This document shows, piece after piece, positions 49,201 to 59,650 of a DNA stretch of 64,000 nt. The notes beneath the pieces are model-generated. The model saw only the letters and a program-made list of their open reading frames with translations. It did not search any database and had not been told where the DNA came from. Each line of letters begins with the position of its first letter. The stretch's first letter is position 1. Source of the DNA: Gamsiella multidivaricata (taxonomy: Eukaryota; Mortierellomycota; Mortierellomycetes; Mortierellales; Mortierellaceae); contig NW_026251729.1 of assembly GCF_025024155.1 (NCBI RefSeq), positions 310,001 through 374,000 on the forward strand, written 5' to 3'. The translations under genes and the position numbers were made by a program.

Positions 49201-52200
49201 CATCTCATGGAACGAACCCCTATCCTGGACAATAACGGACGCGACTATGCTAAGCAAAAAGGACCCCGCTATGGCCTTGACATTCCCGTGGCGCTTCCTC
49301 CAGGGGTCCTTGAGAAGGAGGAAGCCATGAAAAAGGATCTACTTGAGCGTGAACTTGAGAACCTCGCTGAACAGACACTAGCTATCCTCCCTGCGACGGA
49401 CAAACGCAAGCTGTACAAGCGCAAGAGGGAGTTTATTCTGGAGGACGATGATGATGACGACGATCCGATGACGACCGAGGTCCCTATTGTCCCTCTACCG
49501 AACGAATCTAGTGACGAAGAATATGCAGGAGGTGCCGCATCTGCATCATCTTCATCTTCGGAAGATGAGGGCGATGATAGCGATTTGGCTCTTGATGGCG
49601 ATGGTATGCCAGCGTCAGCTTTCGTGGTCAATGACGATGATGACGATGATGATTACTTTGCCAACGGTCAAGGTCAAGGGTCACGGAAGAGACGGGCGGC
49701 GAGCTCAAGCGGCACGCCTCGGAAACAGCGCGCAGCGAGAAAGACAGGTAGAGCCAGGAAACGATTGCGTCTTCGAGACAGCGATGAGGACGATGATAAC
49801 TTAGAAGACGACCTGGATGATGAAGAATTGGATTACGGCATAGAGAGCGACGATTATGTTACTTCAAGGACACCGACGAGGAAGGGAAAGCGTGCGCATA
49901 ACCACGACATCGGTATGCCTTCGGGAAGCAAGAGCCAACGAAGTGCACGACCAAAATCGTTTGCCAACGACGATTATCCTAGCGATGAAGCATTGGAGCA
50001 CTCGGATCAGGAAGATGACGATGAGGGCGTTTTCTCAGGAAGCTCTGCGGGCAGATCATTTTCTGGGATGCCCAATTCGGACACGTCCATGCCAACGTCG
50101 CCAAAGAAGAAGAAACAGTGGCGAGGCAACGGCGGTAAGAAGGGCAAAGCTGTCATACGGGATGAGCAGACTACAGAAATCCAGAAATGGCTGCCGAGTG
50201 ACTGGATTAAAGTAAACGAGCCTCGCAAATCCCCATATCATCCTCAGGTAATGAATGCTGGACGTCGATGCATTGCAACGGACATAGCTAAAGAGCGCAT
50301 TGTTAACCCAGCTCGCTCGCACAATTGCCCTGATTTAGATAGGAGATTATGTCGCATACCTTCGACAGGGTCACAGTCTGTATCTCAAGGAAACACCGCT
50401 CCGGTCGAAACTGAACCTTAAGGCCGCTCCATACATCAAGGATCCTTCGCTACCCTGGGTGACATTCGGGCGCGTATCACGCATCACATACAATGTTGGC
50501 CCTCCTACATGGTGCACTATCACGCTGGAAGAGCAAATTTTATCTTCGGCTTGGGGATACCCACCCACTCCCGAGTTTTCAACATCGCGCAGACGCTTTG
50601 AAGTCGAGTTTCATGATCTGGGCGAAGTACCCGACTTTATTGTGCTCTACTCGGTGTTCCAGGAGGGCATCAATGCCCACTACGATGTAGGTGAGCAGAT
50701 CTGGGCGTCGTTTGATGGGAGCGTCTATACAGGAACGATCTCTGGCCATGTTATTGAAGATGAGAACTTTCCAGAGTCTCTCTGGATGGCGTATGAAGTC
50801 TCATGGTAAGGACCAAATGGACACCCAAGAACACTGCACTTTCTATATTGTCATAGCAATGTTCCTCACTTTATTATTTATTTGTTATGTAGGCCAGCAA
50901 ACGAGGATGTTACGAACCTTTCACCTTGGGAGATGCAGCGTGAGGAGCAGGAAGATGAGTCGTTGTATCGTGAAGTCATCCCTGAAAAAGGTAATCTTCA
51001 CCATTGTCATGAACGATATGTCGCAGAGGGATATGACCTTTGGATCTGACTATGTTCTTTGGCTCCTGAATTTGTGTGCCGCTAGAGTTCGAGCGTATCG
51101 AAGAGATTGTACAGCATCTTTTGCGGATGGAGGAATTTCAGATCTTCAAGTCATCGGTCGACTTTGAGGCTTACCCTGACTACTGCAAAGCGGTGGCATA
51201 TCCGATATGCTTGGAGTCGATCCAGGAGCGTCTTGCAAGTGGATTTTACCGAAGATCGAGGGTATGTCTACTCTCTTAAGAAGGTATCAGGGTCTCCTGA
51301 GGGCATGCATACTAATTTTTTTTTTTTTTTTTTTTTTTAAAAATAATCAATAGGCCGTGCAGTTTGATATCGAGCTATTAGAGAAGAACGCCCTAACATA
51401 TAATGATCCACACAGCGGCATCGCCATTTTTGCAAAGCACTTGTCCCGCATCTTTAAGACAAGTTTAGCAAGTACGTTTCTTTGGATCGTAATCTTTTGT
51501 TTCTCTGTACCTCAATGTGCATCTTTTTCAGATATTAGTAATTAACACGATGATACTTTTCCTGAAATAGATTATTCAAAACCACTTCCGGATCAAATCT
51601 ACGTCAAGAACACAAGAAAGGATGAGGACGAGGAGTTTGATGGATCGGGTAGTGAGAATGAGATGGTCGATATCGAGTCTGAGCCGGAGCCAGAGTTTGA
51701 AGATGAGGAGGAGGAAGAGCAGGATGACAACGCCTTCTTGGAGTATGACACTTCTCCACTCGTTCATGTATCAAATTCTTAGGTATAGTGCACTATGTTC
51801 ATTCGACTGACACATTATTCACTCAAATACAATAGCGATGACTCGTCTGAAGATGAGGGCAGCACAAGATCTCGTTCTCGGGCGTCAAATCGGCGCAGTA
51901 CCATCCGGACATCTCGCTCGAGTCGAAGACCTGGCACATTTTCCGCGTCAGCAGCAGCAGAAGCGGTTGGCTCTTCTGCAAATGGATCACGGAGGCGACA
52001 GAATAACGGAAGGTCCAATGGAAGCAGCAGCGGACGAGGGCGCCACAGCAAATCCAAGAAGAGGGATAATGGTGATGATGCTGACGGCGACGAATATGAA
52101 GACGATGACGATGATGATGGAGAGTGGGGTAAGGGTAGATCGAAAAATAGCACTGCTACCATGGCCAGCAATGGAAGCAGCAACTATCGCCGTGGACGTC

Positions 52201-52424
52201 ATTTTGCGAGGTTGGATGATGATGATGATAGCGAGACGTTCAAGGCGGAGGAAGAAGGTGAAAGTGAGAGGAAGATCGGAGGGCAGCATTTTCAGGAGGA
52301 TAACGACGATCTGGGCGACTTCCAGCAAGAGACGACGTTCTCGCCCTCGTCTTCGATGCGTGTGTCAAGAAGCAGGCGCAAGAAGACGAAAATTGTAGAT
52401 AGCGATGAAGATTATGTATCATAG
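46284..52424 (+). CDS. BRWD/PHIP-like WD40-bromodomain protein
   Basis: Predicted exons 46874..47023, 47131..47380, 47497..48408, 48503..50247, 50339..50805, 50893..50990, 51086..51261, 51354..51471, 51571..51742, 51836..52424. This gives 1558 aa plus a short first exon, perhaps from ATG 46284 (its phase does not match, so it is unresolved). In order: N-terminal helical LYFLIARFLSKGPCQ ... LLPARYDWKGQKRPY block; LDYVRGRETKG; WD40 repeats (VITGSDDYLVKIWS, LATASDDGIVRVWD, LLSGSVDGFVRIWK, LMTAGYDGQIILWD); a long acidic linker; the cryptic Tudor-like block (VAYLRQGHSLYL ... DFIVLYSVFQEGI); one bromodomain (about 51086-51471, conserved ALTYNDP); an acidic/basic Ser-rich tail. Animal BRWD1/3 and PHIP are chromatin readers and CUL4-DDB1 receptors with two bromodomains; only one is seen here. 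Confidence 0.87.
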
Positions 52425-52532
52425 TAGAATCGGAAATGCAAACACATAAACCACTTAACAAGTGCAGCTAAAAAAAAAAAGACCATGTATACAGTTTACG
52501 ATGCCTGCTGTGGTTTTTCGTCCTTTATTGGA

Positions 52533-52695
52533 TTACACTGGCGTTGGGATCACATTGAAGTAGTGGTAGACCTCATCCTGGTCGAAGAGAGCGACTTTTG
52601 TATTACAAATCTCGCATACGACTGGATGATAGGCCATGTCCTCGTCGTCATATTCACTAGGCTTGAACCCTTGTGCTGGATCGGATGTTGATGCT

Positions 52696-52726
<31 letters not shown>

Positions 52727-53720
52727 ATGATAGTGGTGTTGATGCTGCGCCTGCTGTACTCTTGGCGTTGCGACCTGACTTTGGGGGTTGTTTCTTCTTT
52801 GCCTCCTTGGGGAATCGCAGGACTTCGTTCTCGATGACGCGGCAGTTCTCGACAAACATGGCTCGGAATTGATGCGAATAAAATTCGTGTCTAAAGCAAA
52901 TTGTAGCGCAGAATAAGGTTAATGCATTGGATGGCGACCGGCGTATATATATATATCACAATTGATTGGCTGGCGAGATCGAGGACGTACTGTTGACAGT
53001 CAAAGCAGAGCTGTGTGAGGCACATTGGACATGAGAGAATAGCGTCGGTCCAGATGTCCTCGGGATTGGATCCAGGTGGTCGGTTAGCTAATAAAGATCG
53101 AGTTGACAAGGTGTGAAAGAGGCCGATGTCAGTTTCTGGTTTCTTTCTTTTAGAGATTATGGATACACACTTCCTGCGCCCTTTAGGTTCTGTAAGAGGG
53201 AAGTACCTGCAATCTTCTTGATCAGCCAGTCCTGGTCCCGGTCATCTTCATCTGGGTCATACAGTAGCTCTGCATCGGACATGATACGGTGCTTCTTTTT
53301 GTTTTTCTTGGAGGATTTCCCTGAGGGTGCCGACGTTGATGTTGATGTTGATGTTGATGTTGACGATGAAGGTCCGAGTGAACTCTGGGCGAGTCCTGTG
53401 GTGAGGTCCTTCATATTGTTCTCGGCCGTGCTCGTTCCTGCGCTTGTAGGGATACCCGCACGGGCATCAAACTCCTTTTCATCGTCATCCTGCTCTTCGG
53501 GTACTTTTGTCGGTCGACTACCGGTCTCGTCGTCCGAGTCAGAGTCATCCTCGTCCGAGTCGAAGTATATGGGGTCATAATAATCTGGCTCTTCTGGTTT
53601 AGTGGAGGTCGAATCAGGAAGTTCATGCAGATTGGATTCTGAATCTGACTCTGAGTGATCTGCCCCAAAGTGCACTTTTCTCCCTGCCGCTGATGGTTCA
53701 AGTAGTGTGTTCATGTCCAT
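52533..53720 (-). CDS. EAPP-like protein (E2F-associated phosphoprotein family)
   Basis: Predicted exons 53720..53207, 53087..52991, 52890..52533: 322 aa. The N-terminal half is acidic (YFDSDEDDSDSDDE) with a poly Ser/Thr run, then RIMSDAELLYDPDEDD. The conserved C-terminal zinc-binding domain reads PEDIWTDAILSCPMCLTQLC, then FDCQQHEFYSHQFRAMFVENC and VVCEICNTKVALFDQDEVYH. That arrangement of cysteines and the HE.Y..Q.RAMFV block match the EAPP family. The human protein modulates E2F-dependent transcription; a fungal role is unknown. A poly-Ser/Ala block (TCA/GCA codon repeat) interrupts the zinc domain. It converges with the BRWD-like gene (108 bp between stops) and has a very long A run just upstream. 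Confidence 0.85.
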
Positions 53721-53753
53721 GGCGCTTTTGTTGATGTGTTGATGTGCAAAGAG

Positions 53754-53811
<58 letters not shown>
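53754..53811 (+). repeat. uninterrupted run of about 58 A
   Basis: By far the longest homopolymer in the window (others are mostly below 25). It lies 34 bp upstream of the EAPP start codon and about 80 bp from the panB stop, so it would be a T run in both transcripts. True length is uncertain because such runs are error-prone in sequencing. Confidence 0.85.
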
Positions 53812-53813
<2 letters not shown>

Positions 53814-53892
53814 AAGCTGATCTCTTTTTGAGTTCACGCCCCTGGAAGTAGAAGATCAAACCTCTCAGAATCGATCTTGAAAATAAAGTTTA

Positions 53893-55179
53893 TTAGAGAT
53901 TCAAAGACTGTCCAGCAACCTTCCGCTCATTCTTGATGCTCTCCTCCTGAGCAGCCTTCGCCTCCTGCTCTCTATCAATCATCCTCAAAAACCGCTCCAG
54001 CTCATCTTGTGGCATCGGATAACAATGTTCCTCAGCTGGGAACGCGCCCGATTTCACGTCCGCACTATACTCCTTGAGCGCGCCTACGATCTCATCTGCA
54101 AGATTACGATAGGTCTTACAAAACCGAGGCACACGACCATAAAGTCCTAGCATATCCTGCTGCACTAAGACCTGGCCTGAACAACCCGCTCCAGCTCCAA
54201 TTCCAATCGTCGGCACCGAGAGCACATTCGTAATGTGCCGTGCGACCGGCTCTGGGACCGCTTCCAACACAATTGCGTAACACCCAGCCTTCTGCAACGC
54301 TAGAGCATCGTCGATCATAGCCTTTGCCTTGGCAACTGTCTTTCCCTGAACCCTGTATCCACCTAAACTGGCCTGCCGCTGCGGTGTGAGACCAATATGG
54401 CCAAGGACTGGAATGCCGACCTGAGTGAGCCGAGCGATTGTTGGAGCCATTTCTTTACCGCCCTCGAGTTTGACAGCCTCGGCTTTTCCTTCCTTGATGA
54501 TCCTGACAGCGTTGGCAATGGCCTGTTCGGGGCTGGTCTCGTAGGTGCCAAAGGGCATGTCAACGACGAGGAAACTGGAACGGGTACCACGGGCGACGGC
54601 TCTGCAGTGGTGAAGCATTTCATCGAGGGAGATCTCGGAGGTGGAGGTGTATCCGAGAGCGACCATGGCGAGGGAATCGCCAACAAGGGTCATGTCGATG
54701 CCGGCCTTGTCGACGAGGGTGCCGGTCGGGAAGTCGTGGGCGGTCATGACGGTGATGGGCTCCCGGCGTTTGTAGAGCTTGCGGAGGGTTGCCAGGGTGA
54801 CTTTTGCTCGAACTAGATGAACACCGAACAGATAAAGCGTAAATTAGGATGTGGATATACAACAAGATCGATGGATCGAAGAACTGCAATAAATGATCAA
54901 GAGCTATTTTGCTGAGAGCTAGGCCCAGTTTCGCTCCTTACCATGGTGATGGTGGTGCTCTGCTTCAGGAGGTCTAGAGCTGTAGGCTCGCTTCTGTAGA
55001 TATGATGATGGGTTTGTTTTTACTGCTGTTGTTATTGAGTTTGGTTGTGCTGTGGAGTGGCGGTGGTAGTGTGATATTTGTGGCCTCAACGAGGAGCATG
55101 CGCCGATAGCAGATCGAGGGATGCTCCTTGCAATGCCACTCCTGAGCTGAGCGAGTGCTGTCCTTGTCGGCGTTGTCAT
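53893..55179 (-). CDS. PAN3: ketopantoate hydroxymethyltransferase (PanB)
   Basis: Predicted exons 55179..54942, 54812..53893: 385 aa. It makes ketopantoate from alpha-ketoisovalerate and methylene-tetrahydrofolate, the first committed step to pantothenate and CoA. A basic, Ser/Arg-rich leader with a poly-His patch (about 1-80) suggests mitochondrial import, as in other fungi. Enzyme motifs: ITVMTAHDFPTGTLVDKAG, DMTLVGDSLAMVALGY, MPFGTYETSPEQA, AVKLEGGKEMAP, GHIGLTPQ, IVLEAVPEPVA and GIGAGAGCSGQVLV. The single intron falls at the leader/enzyme boundary. An AATAAA-type signal (AAATAAAG in plus orientation, 53881) is near the stop but on the wrong strand for this gene. Symbol follows yeast usage (ECM31/panB orthologue); function is certain, the symbol less so. 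Confidence 0.93.
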
Positions 55180-56522
55180 TTTCCTGTGGATGTGCCAGTG
55201 GTGAAGAGGAATGAAGTGAACCGAAGAAGGCCTTTTGGGCGATGAGGAGCTGTTGTTTCTGTCACTGTGGCTGCAGTGTAGTCTAAAGAAGAGGAAAAAA
55301 GAAGCTTTGCGCTTTCGGTTGTTGGGAAGGCAACCTTAAAAAAATAAAAAGGCAGCGGAAAGAGTCACTTCTTCTTTGAGGGAACCGCCATGTGCCAATT
55401 TGCCATGGGACAATTAGGCCAATTAATAGGCCAATTAGGCCAACTGGCACTTGAAAGGAACTAGACTACGGTACGTCCTTACTTACCGGCGATGTAAAAT
55501 TCGCTCACGCTCGCGTGTCTCTGACGCAACAGGGCACAGTAATACATATTCATTCCCCTTCACATCGTCCGAACCGGCAGGGGGTCGTCGATCCTCTCTC
55601 TTTGACTGCAACAGTGCCAATATGACTGTAGCTCCATCCATGCTGTCCATGTAATGGCTTTGACCGGGAGGACCTGGCTACGTACAGGAGGGACAAGTGC
55701 ACAAGAACTTAGTTGCAGGAAGACAGGGAACAGGGAAGCGAAATGGGTTGGGCTCTCGCCCCTGGCCCTGTTTAGTGCAGTCTCTTTTTCCTTGTGCTAC
55801 GGCTCAAGCAGATTAACCGCAAGCAGCAATATCAGCAAAAATTGGTAACAGGCGCCGTTGCTTGGCAATGCCCATTGATTTTCAAACGGGGCTGGACTAG
55901 ACTGGAGAGATAAATGATTTGATTGTGTACATGTACTTGTGAGAATAAAAAAGAAAACAAAGAAAACAACAGATGAACCCGATACAGTACAAGGACGAGG
56001 CCAGAGCTCACACACTCTTACACGCAACGCAGCAAGCACATCGGATGTATTAGACAGCCAGGCACAGGAACATTCCTTTCAATTATTATTTTTCTGCAAG
56101 CACCGGCACAGTAGACTGCCCTCGTGCCCGCTCAGCTCCTCTTCTTTTCCTTCGCTCACTCCTCTTTCTCTCTCTCCCCTCTCTCTCCCTCCCTGCCCCG
56201 CTCTCCTCTGCCTCTCTCCCCCCTCCCTCTCTCCACTCTCTTCGTTCTCTCCTCTCTCTCTCTCTCTCTCCTCTCTCTCTCCTCTCTCTCCCCTCTCTCC
56301 CCTCACTCCCCTCACTCGCCCGCCAATCACGCCAGTCCAATCGATCCTCTCCATGGTCGAGTCCCTCCTCTCGGATTGAAAGATCTCTGACGCGCCCTTC
56401 CTTTTCCCTCCACTCCACTCCACTCCACTCAGCTCCTCTCCACTCCTCTTAACGCCACAGTCCTCCTGGACTCACCCCCTCTCTTCCTCCCTCGCGACCA
56501 TCCTCCTACTGCCCTCTCCGCC
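55180..56522. other. divergent intergenic region with CCAAT repeats and CT-rich leader
   Basis: 1.3 kb between panB (minus) and the membrane-protein gene (plus). It contains a CCAAT-type repeat cluster at 55394-55445 and an almost pure C/T tract (CTCTCTCC units) at 56152-56470 immediately before the downstream start codon. The open frames here are low-complexity Ser/Leu or Arg/Glu runs of that tract. No gene recognised. Confidence 0.55.
55416..55445 (+). promoter_or_regulatory. tandem AGGCCAATTA (CCAAT-box) repeats
   Basis: AGGCCAATTA at 55416-55425 and 55428-55437, and AGGCCAACT at 55437-55445, with a further GCCAATT at 55393-55399. CCAAT is the known target of the Hap/NF-Y complex. About 240 bp upstream of the panB start, so a panB promoter element is plausible. 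Confidence 0.5.
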
Positions 56523-58433
56523 ATGCCGCCAAAGGAAGCAACTTCCAGCACAGGACCAGCAACTGCCACCCGCACAACCACCGGTGCCGCAAAGCCAACC
56601 AAAACCACCGCCCGAGCAATACGCACATCTACCCTTAATATCACATCCGTCCCAACAGCAACCGGATCCTCGCTAGGCATCTCTCCATCCGCCACAGCGA
56701 CAGCAGCAGCAGACAGTGGTAGCAGTGCCGGTTTATCGCCAGGGGCGATCGGGGGTATTGCAGCCGGAGGGGTAGTCCTGTTTGCATTAGTCGGACTTTT
56801 ATTCTACAAGCGACGCAAGAGAGCAGTCGCTTCTTCCAAGGACGGCTACAACGGACAAGGCGGTGATGGAAATGAGCCCATGTACATGCACGCATCCAAT
56901 TATGGGAAAAGAAAGAAGGGCCCTAGTGGAATCTCTGGCCCCCTGGCCCTCGCCCCCGAGAGCGACGCGTCCCCGCCCCCGTTCCCACCGCCGCTCGTCC
57001 AGCAGCCTAAGAAACCGTTCAACAAGCACCGCGGCAATGCTCCCTGGGACAATCATGCTCCGCCTCAGCAGAACGATTATTACGACGATGCGTTGGTCCA
57101 GGACTATTACACCGCACCCGATGTCATCGGCGCTGGCAGTAACAACGAACTCGTCGGCGCACAGCGATCCCCCATCCAAGCACGAGATAACTCACACGGA
57201 AACCTAACTCCAGCACCGGATTACTATCTCGGCAAGGAGGACATCGACCCCCGACGCGACCTCAGGGGATTGGATCGGCCCGAGGCCTATATCCACGACA
57301 AAAAGTCACCACCGCCGCAGTCCCCACCTCCTCTGGCAACCTCTCCAAGAAACGAGAGGTACCATAATGACGCGCTCCAACGACAGGACCAAGATGACAG
57401 CCCCCGGACCTCGATTTCGTCTAATAATTCGAGCGAGTACCTCACATTGGAGCAGGCACAAAAGGCACACCAACAAAAAATGATGGGACACAAAGAGAGC
57501 ATCGGATCTGTAAATATGCTGATTAAGAATGCTACAAAAGACCAACAATATCTCAACCAGCAGCAGCAGCGTTCGAATGACCTTCTCTCGCCCGTAACGC
57601 CATCCTTCGCACCGGACCATGCCTCAATGGCCATCTCGGACTCGACCATGTCCATGATGCCCTCGCTTCCGTCCACCTCGAGCCCTATGTCATTCATTCC
57701 CCGTAATAATAATAATACCAGCGAGAGTCGCAACCCACAATCTCCCACAAGATCTCCTGTCAATCACGCCAGACAAGGCTCCAACCCTCGCATCGCCACC
57801 ACTCAGCCCGGAAAACCATCTCCATCGCGTGGGCCCGATTATGGCCCCCTGTCACCAGGCTACGAGGACCCATATGCTGAGAGTGCGTACAGTGAAGACT
57901 TTGCTGACAGTCGGTCCATGATCTCCAGCACGCCCAATCACGGCCCCTACGGCGGCCCTTCTAATGGTAGTCAATCATATTCTCCATACTCGCCACAACA
58001 TGGTGGCAGTTCATCGGGTCCATACAGCCCTGGTCCTAGCTCCCGTCCTTACGGCAGTGGTGAGGGATACCGATCCCCTAACGGACAAGGCTACGGCATG
58101 CCACCACCACCATCTCCATATATGGGCAACGGCTACGGCGGCAGAGGCCCACCTCCACAGCACATGCGAGGCCCTGGTGGCCCAGGATATGGACGACCTG
58201 GACCTGATCATGGATATGGACCTGGACCTGATCATGGATATGGACCCGGACCTGGGCCTGGGTATGGTCCTCCAGGTCCTGGACGGGCTGGCCCACCACC
58301 AAATTACTTTCCCCAAAATGGATACCCAGGTAGAGTTACAAGTCCGGGGCCTGGATATGGGCCGGGCGGGTACCGGCCCCATCCTCCACGCGACCCTGAA
58401 TACAGCCAAGGACCCTATCAACAAGCATACTAG
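56523..58433 (+). CDS. single-span membrane protein with Pro/Gly/Tyr-rich tail
   Basis: Intronless, 636 aa; no catalytic domain recognised. Residues 1-70 are Thr/Ala/Ser-rich like an O-mannosylated ectodomain but without a signal peptide. A Gly-rich transmembrane helix follows at about 76-96 (GAIGGIAAGGVVLFALVGLLFY), ended by basic KRRKR. This is the pattern of fungal Mid2/Wsc-like or other single-pass surface proteins, with the N terminus outside. The long cytoplasmic part is Pro/Ser/Gln-rich with a helical block (EYLTLEQAQKAHQQKMMGHK). The last 120 residues are Gly/Pro/Tyr repeats, including a 24-bp direct duplication (58199-58246, PDHGYGPG units). A role in sensing or scaffolding is only a guess. 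Confidence 0.7.
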   Translation: MPPKEATSSTGPATATRTTTGAAKPTKTTARAIRTSTLNITSVPTATGSSLGISPSATATAAADSGSSAGLSPGAIGGIAAGGVVLFALVGLLFYKRRKRAVASSKDGYNGQGGDGNEPMYMHASNYGKRKKGPSGISGPLALAPESDASPPPFPPPLVQQPKKPFNKHRGNAPWDNHAPPQQNDYYDDALVQDYYTAPDVIGAGSNNELVGAQRSPIQARDNSHGNLTPAPDYYLGKEDIDPRRDLRGLDRPEAYIHDKKSPPPQSPPPLATSPRNERYHNDALQRQDQDDSPRTSISSNNSSEYLTLEQAQKAHQQKMMGHKESIGSVNMLIKNATKDQQYLNQQQQRSNDLLSPVTPSFAPDHASMAISDSTMSMMPSLPSTSSPMSFIPRNNNNTSESRNPQSPTRSPVNHARQGSNPRIATTQPGKPSPSRGPDYGPLSPGYEDPYAESAYSEDFADSRSMISSTPNHGPYGGPSNGSQSYSPYSPQHGGSSSGPYSPGPSSRPYGSGEGYRSPNGQGYGMPPPPSPYMGNGYGGRGPPPQHMRGPGGPGYGRPGPDHGYGPGPDHGYGPGPGPGYGPPGPGRAGPPPNYFPQNGYPGRVTSPGPGYGPGGYRPHPPRDPEYSQGPYQQAY

Positions 58434-59650
58434 ACGAAATCATAGCATATAATCATAATACACTTCGTCATGCTAGAGCTTCAATCCTTAACGATTGAGA
58501 TAGCCATTTCATTTTGTTCCATTATGATGATGATGATGATCCCTTTTACCAGTCTCCAAGTGCGCATAAAGGATCGTTGCAAGTATCTGCTTCAGAACAA
58601 ATTGAGGAAGTGTAATTGGTGTCTCTAGAAACAACCGAAGTAGGCCTGAGTAACTTGCAGATTAACTGCTGTCAAGGGATCAGATACGGACAGTTCATGC
58701 ACTCTGGGATCGAGTTGTTTTTCCACAGTGGAATTGCGACTCTCAATCAATGGAAGCACTAACACGACAAATTTAGCGTGCAGAGCGTTATGTACGTCTA
58801 CTCGCACGTTTGTTTTACGTCCATCGAAAATACGTTTTTGTGATTTGTCAAAAGGGGGAGGGGGCGATTTGTAAAAGGGTGATTTGTCAACCCGTACGCG
58901 CGTACTCGATATAGAACTCCCGTCGAGAATGATCGGTTCGTCCTATCATTCTAGGCAGAGGAGAGGCGAGTTTGTACCTGGTAGCCATACACTTTGAGAA
59001 AACGGTGTCCCTATGCATGCCCACAGGAAACATCGGCCGGGGCTTGGGGGGAGGCTGGGAGCACAGGTAACATAAACCCGTGTGCATAGCGCGAGAAGAA
59101 GAAAAAAAAGGATCGCGCGACTCCCTGTGGACAATCCTCATAGGTCCCTTGGTGTCCAGGTTTGAAATATTAACACAGATTTCGTGTTACCCAGTCTCAG
59201 CCCGCCGCCTGTCGATGAAGTCCGATAGGGAACACCTATGCATTGCGGTCCTCTGTCAGCCTTTCCAATGGCCTGCGGTGCGTGAAAAGTAAAAGGAAAC
59301 AGCTGTTTTGTGTCCTGAACAATTCATTCGACAAAGGAGCTTATTCATCCGAGCAACATAAAGACACAAACGAACATACGAAAAAAAAAAAGAGAGAGAA
59401 TGGGTAAGCGAAACTTTAATGCATACCCGATAGACTATGCGATGTATAATTGTTAAACGGCTCGTATCGTACAGCCAGTGCTATAGACCAATGTAGTCTT
59501 GGTCAGCCACCTCCTTTTTTCAGCCACAACCGATAAGATGGTATAAAAACAAGACGCACACAGCACTATCTCGTGCATCTTCATCACACCTTCTCCCGTA
59601 TCTTTAAACATTTCAGGATCTGCCATTCTTCTTCCACAGTGCAGCCAAAA
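58434..59650. other. intergenic region upstream of Old Yellow Enzyme b
   Basis: 1.2 kb. After the membrane-protein stop: a short GAT-type microsatellite at 58524-58540, then at 58839-58892 three near-repeats of GATTTGT(C/A)AA separated by G-runs. An A/GA-rich stretch lies near 59380-59400. No gene recognised; it contains the Old Yellow Enzyme b promoter. Confidence 0.5.
59541..59549 (+). promoter_or_regulatory. TATA box of Old Yellow Enzyme b
   Basis: GTATAAAAA, 110 bp upstream of the preferred ATG (59651). Confidence 0.6.

Noticed and set aside
56079..56423. Arg/Glu-rich minus-strand frames upstream of the membrane protein
   Set aside because: Translation of the CT repeat tract; no start context or homology.
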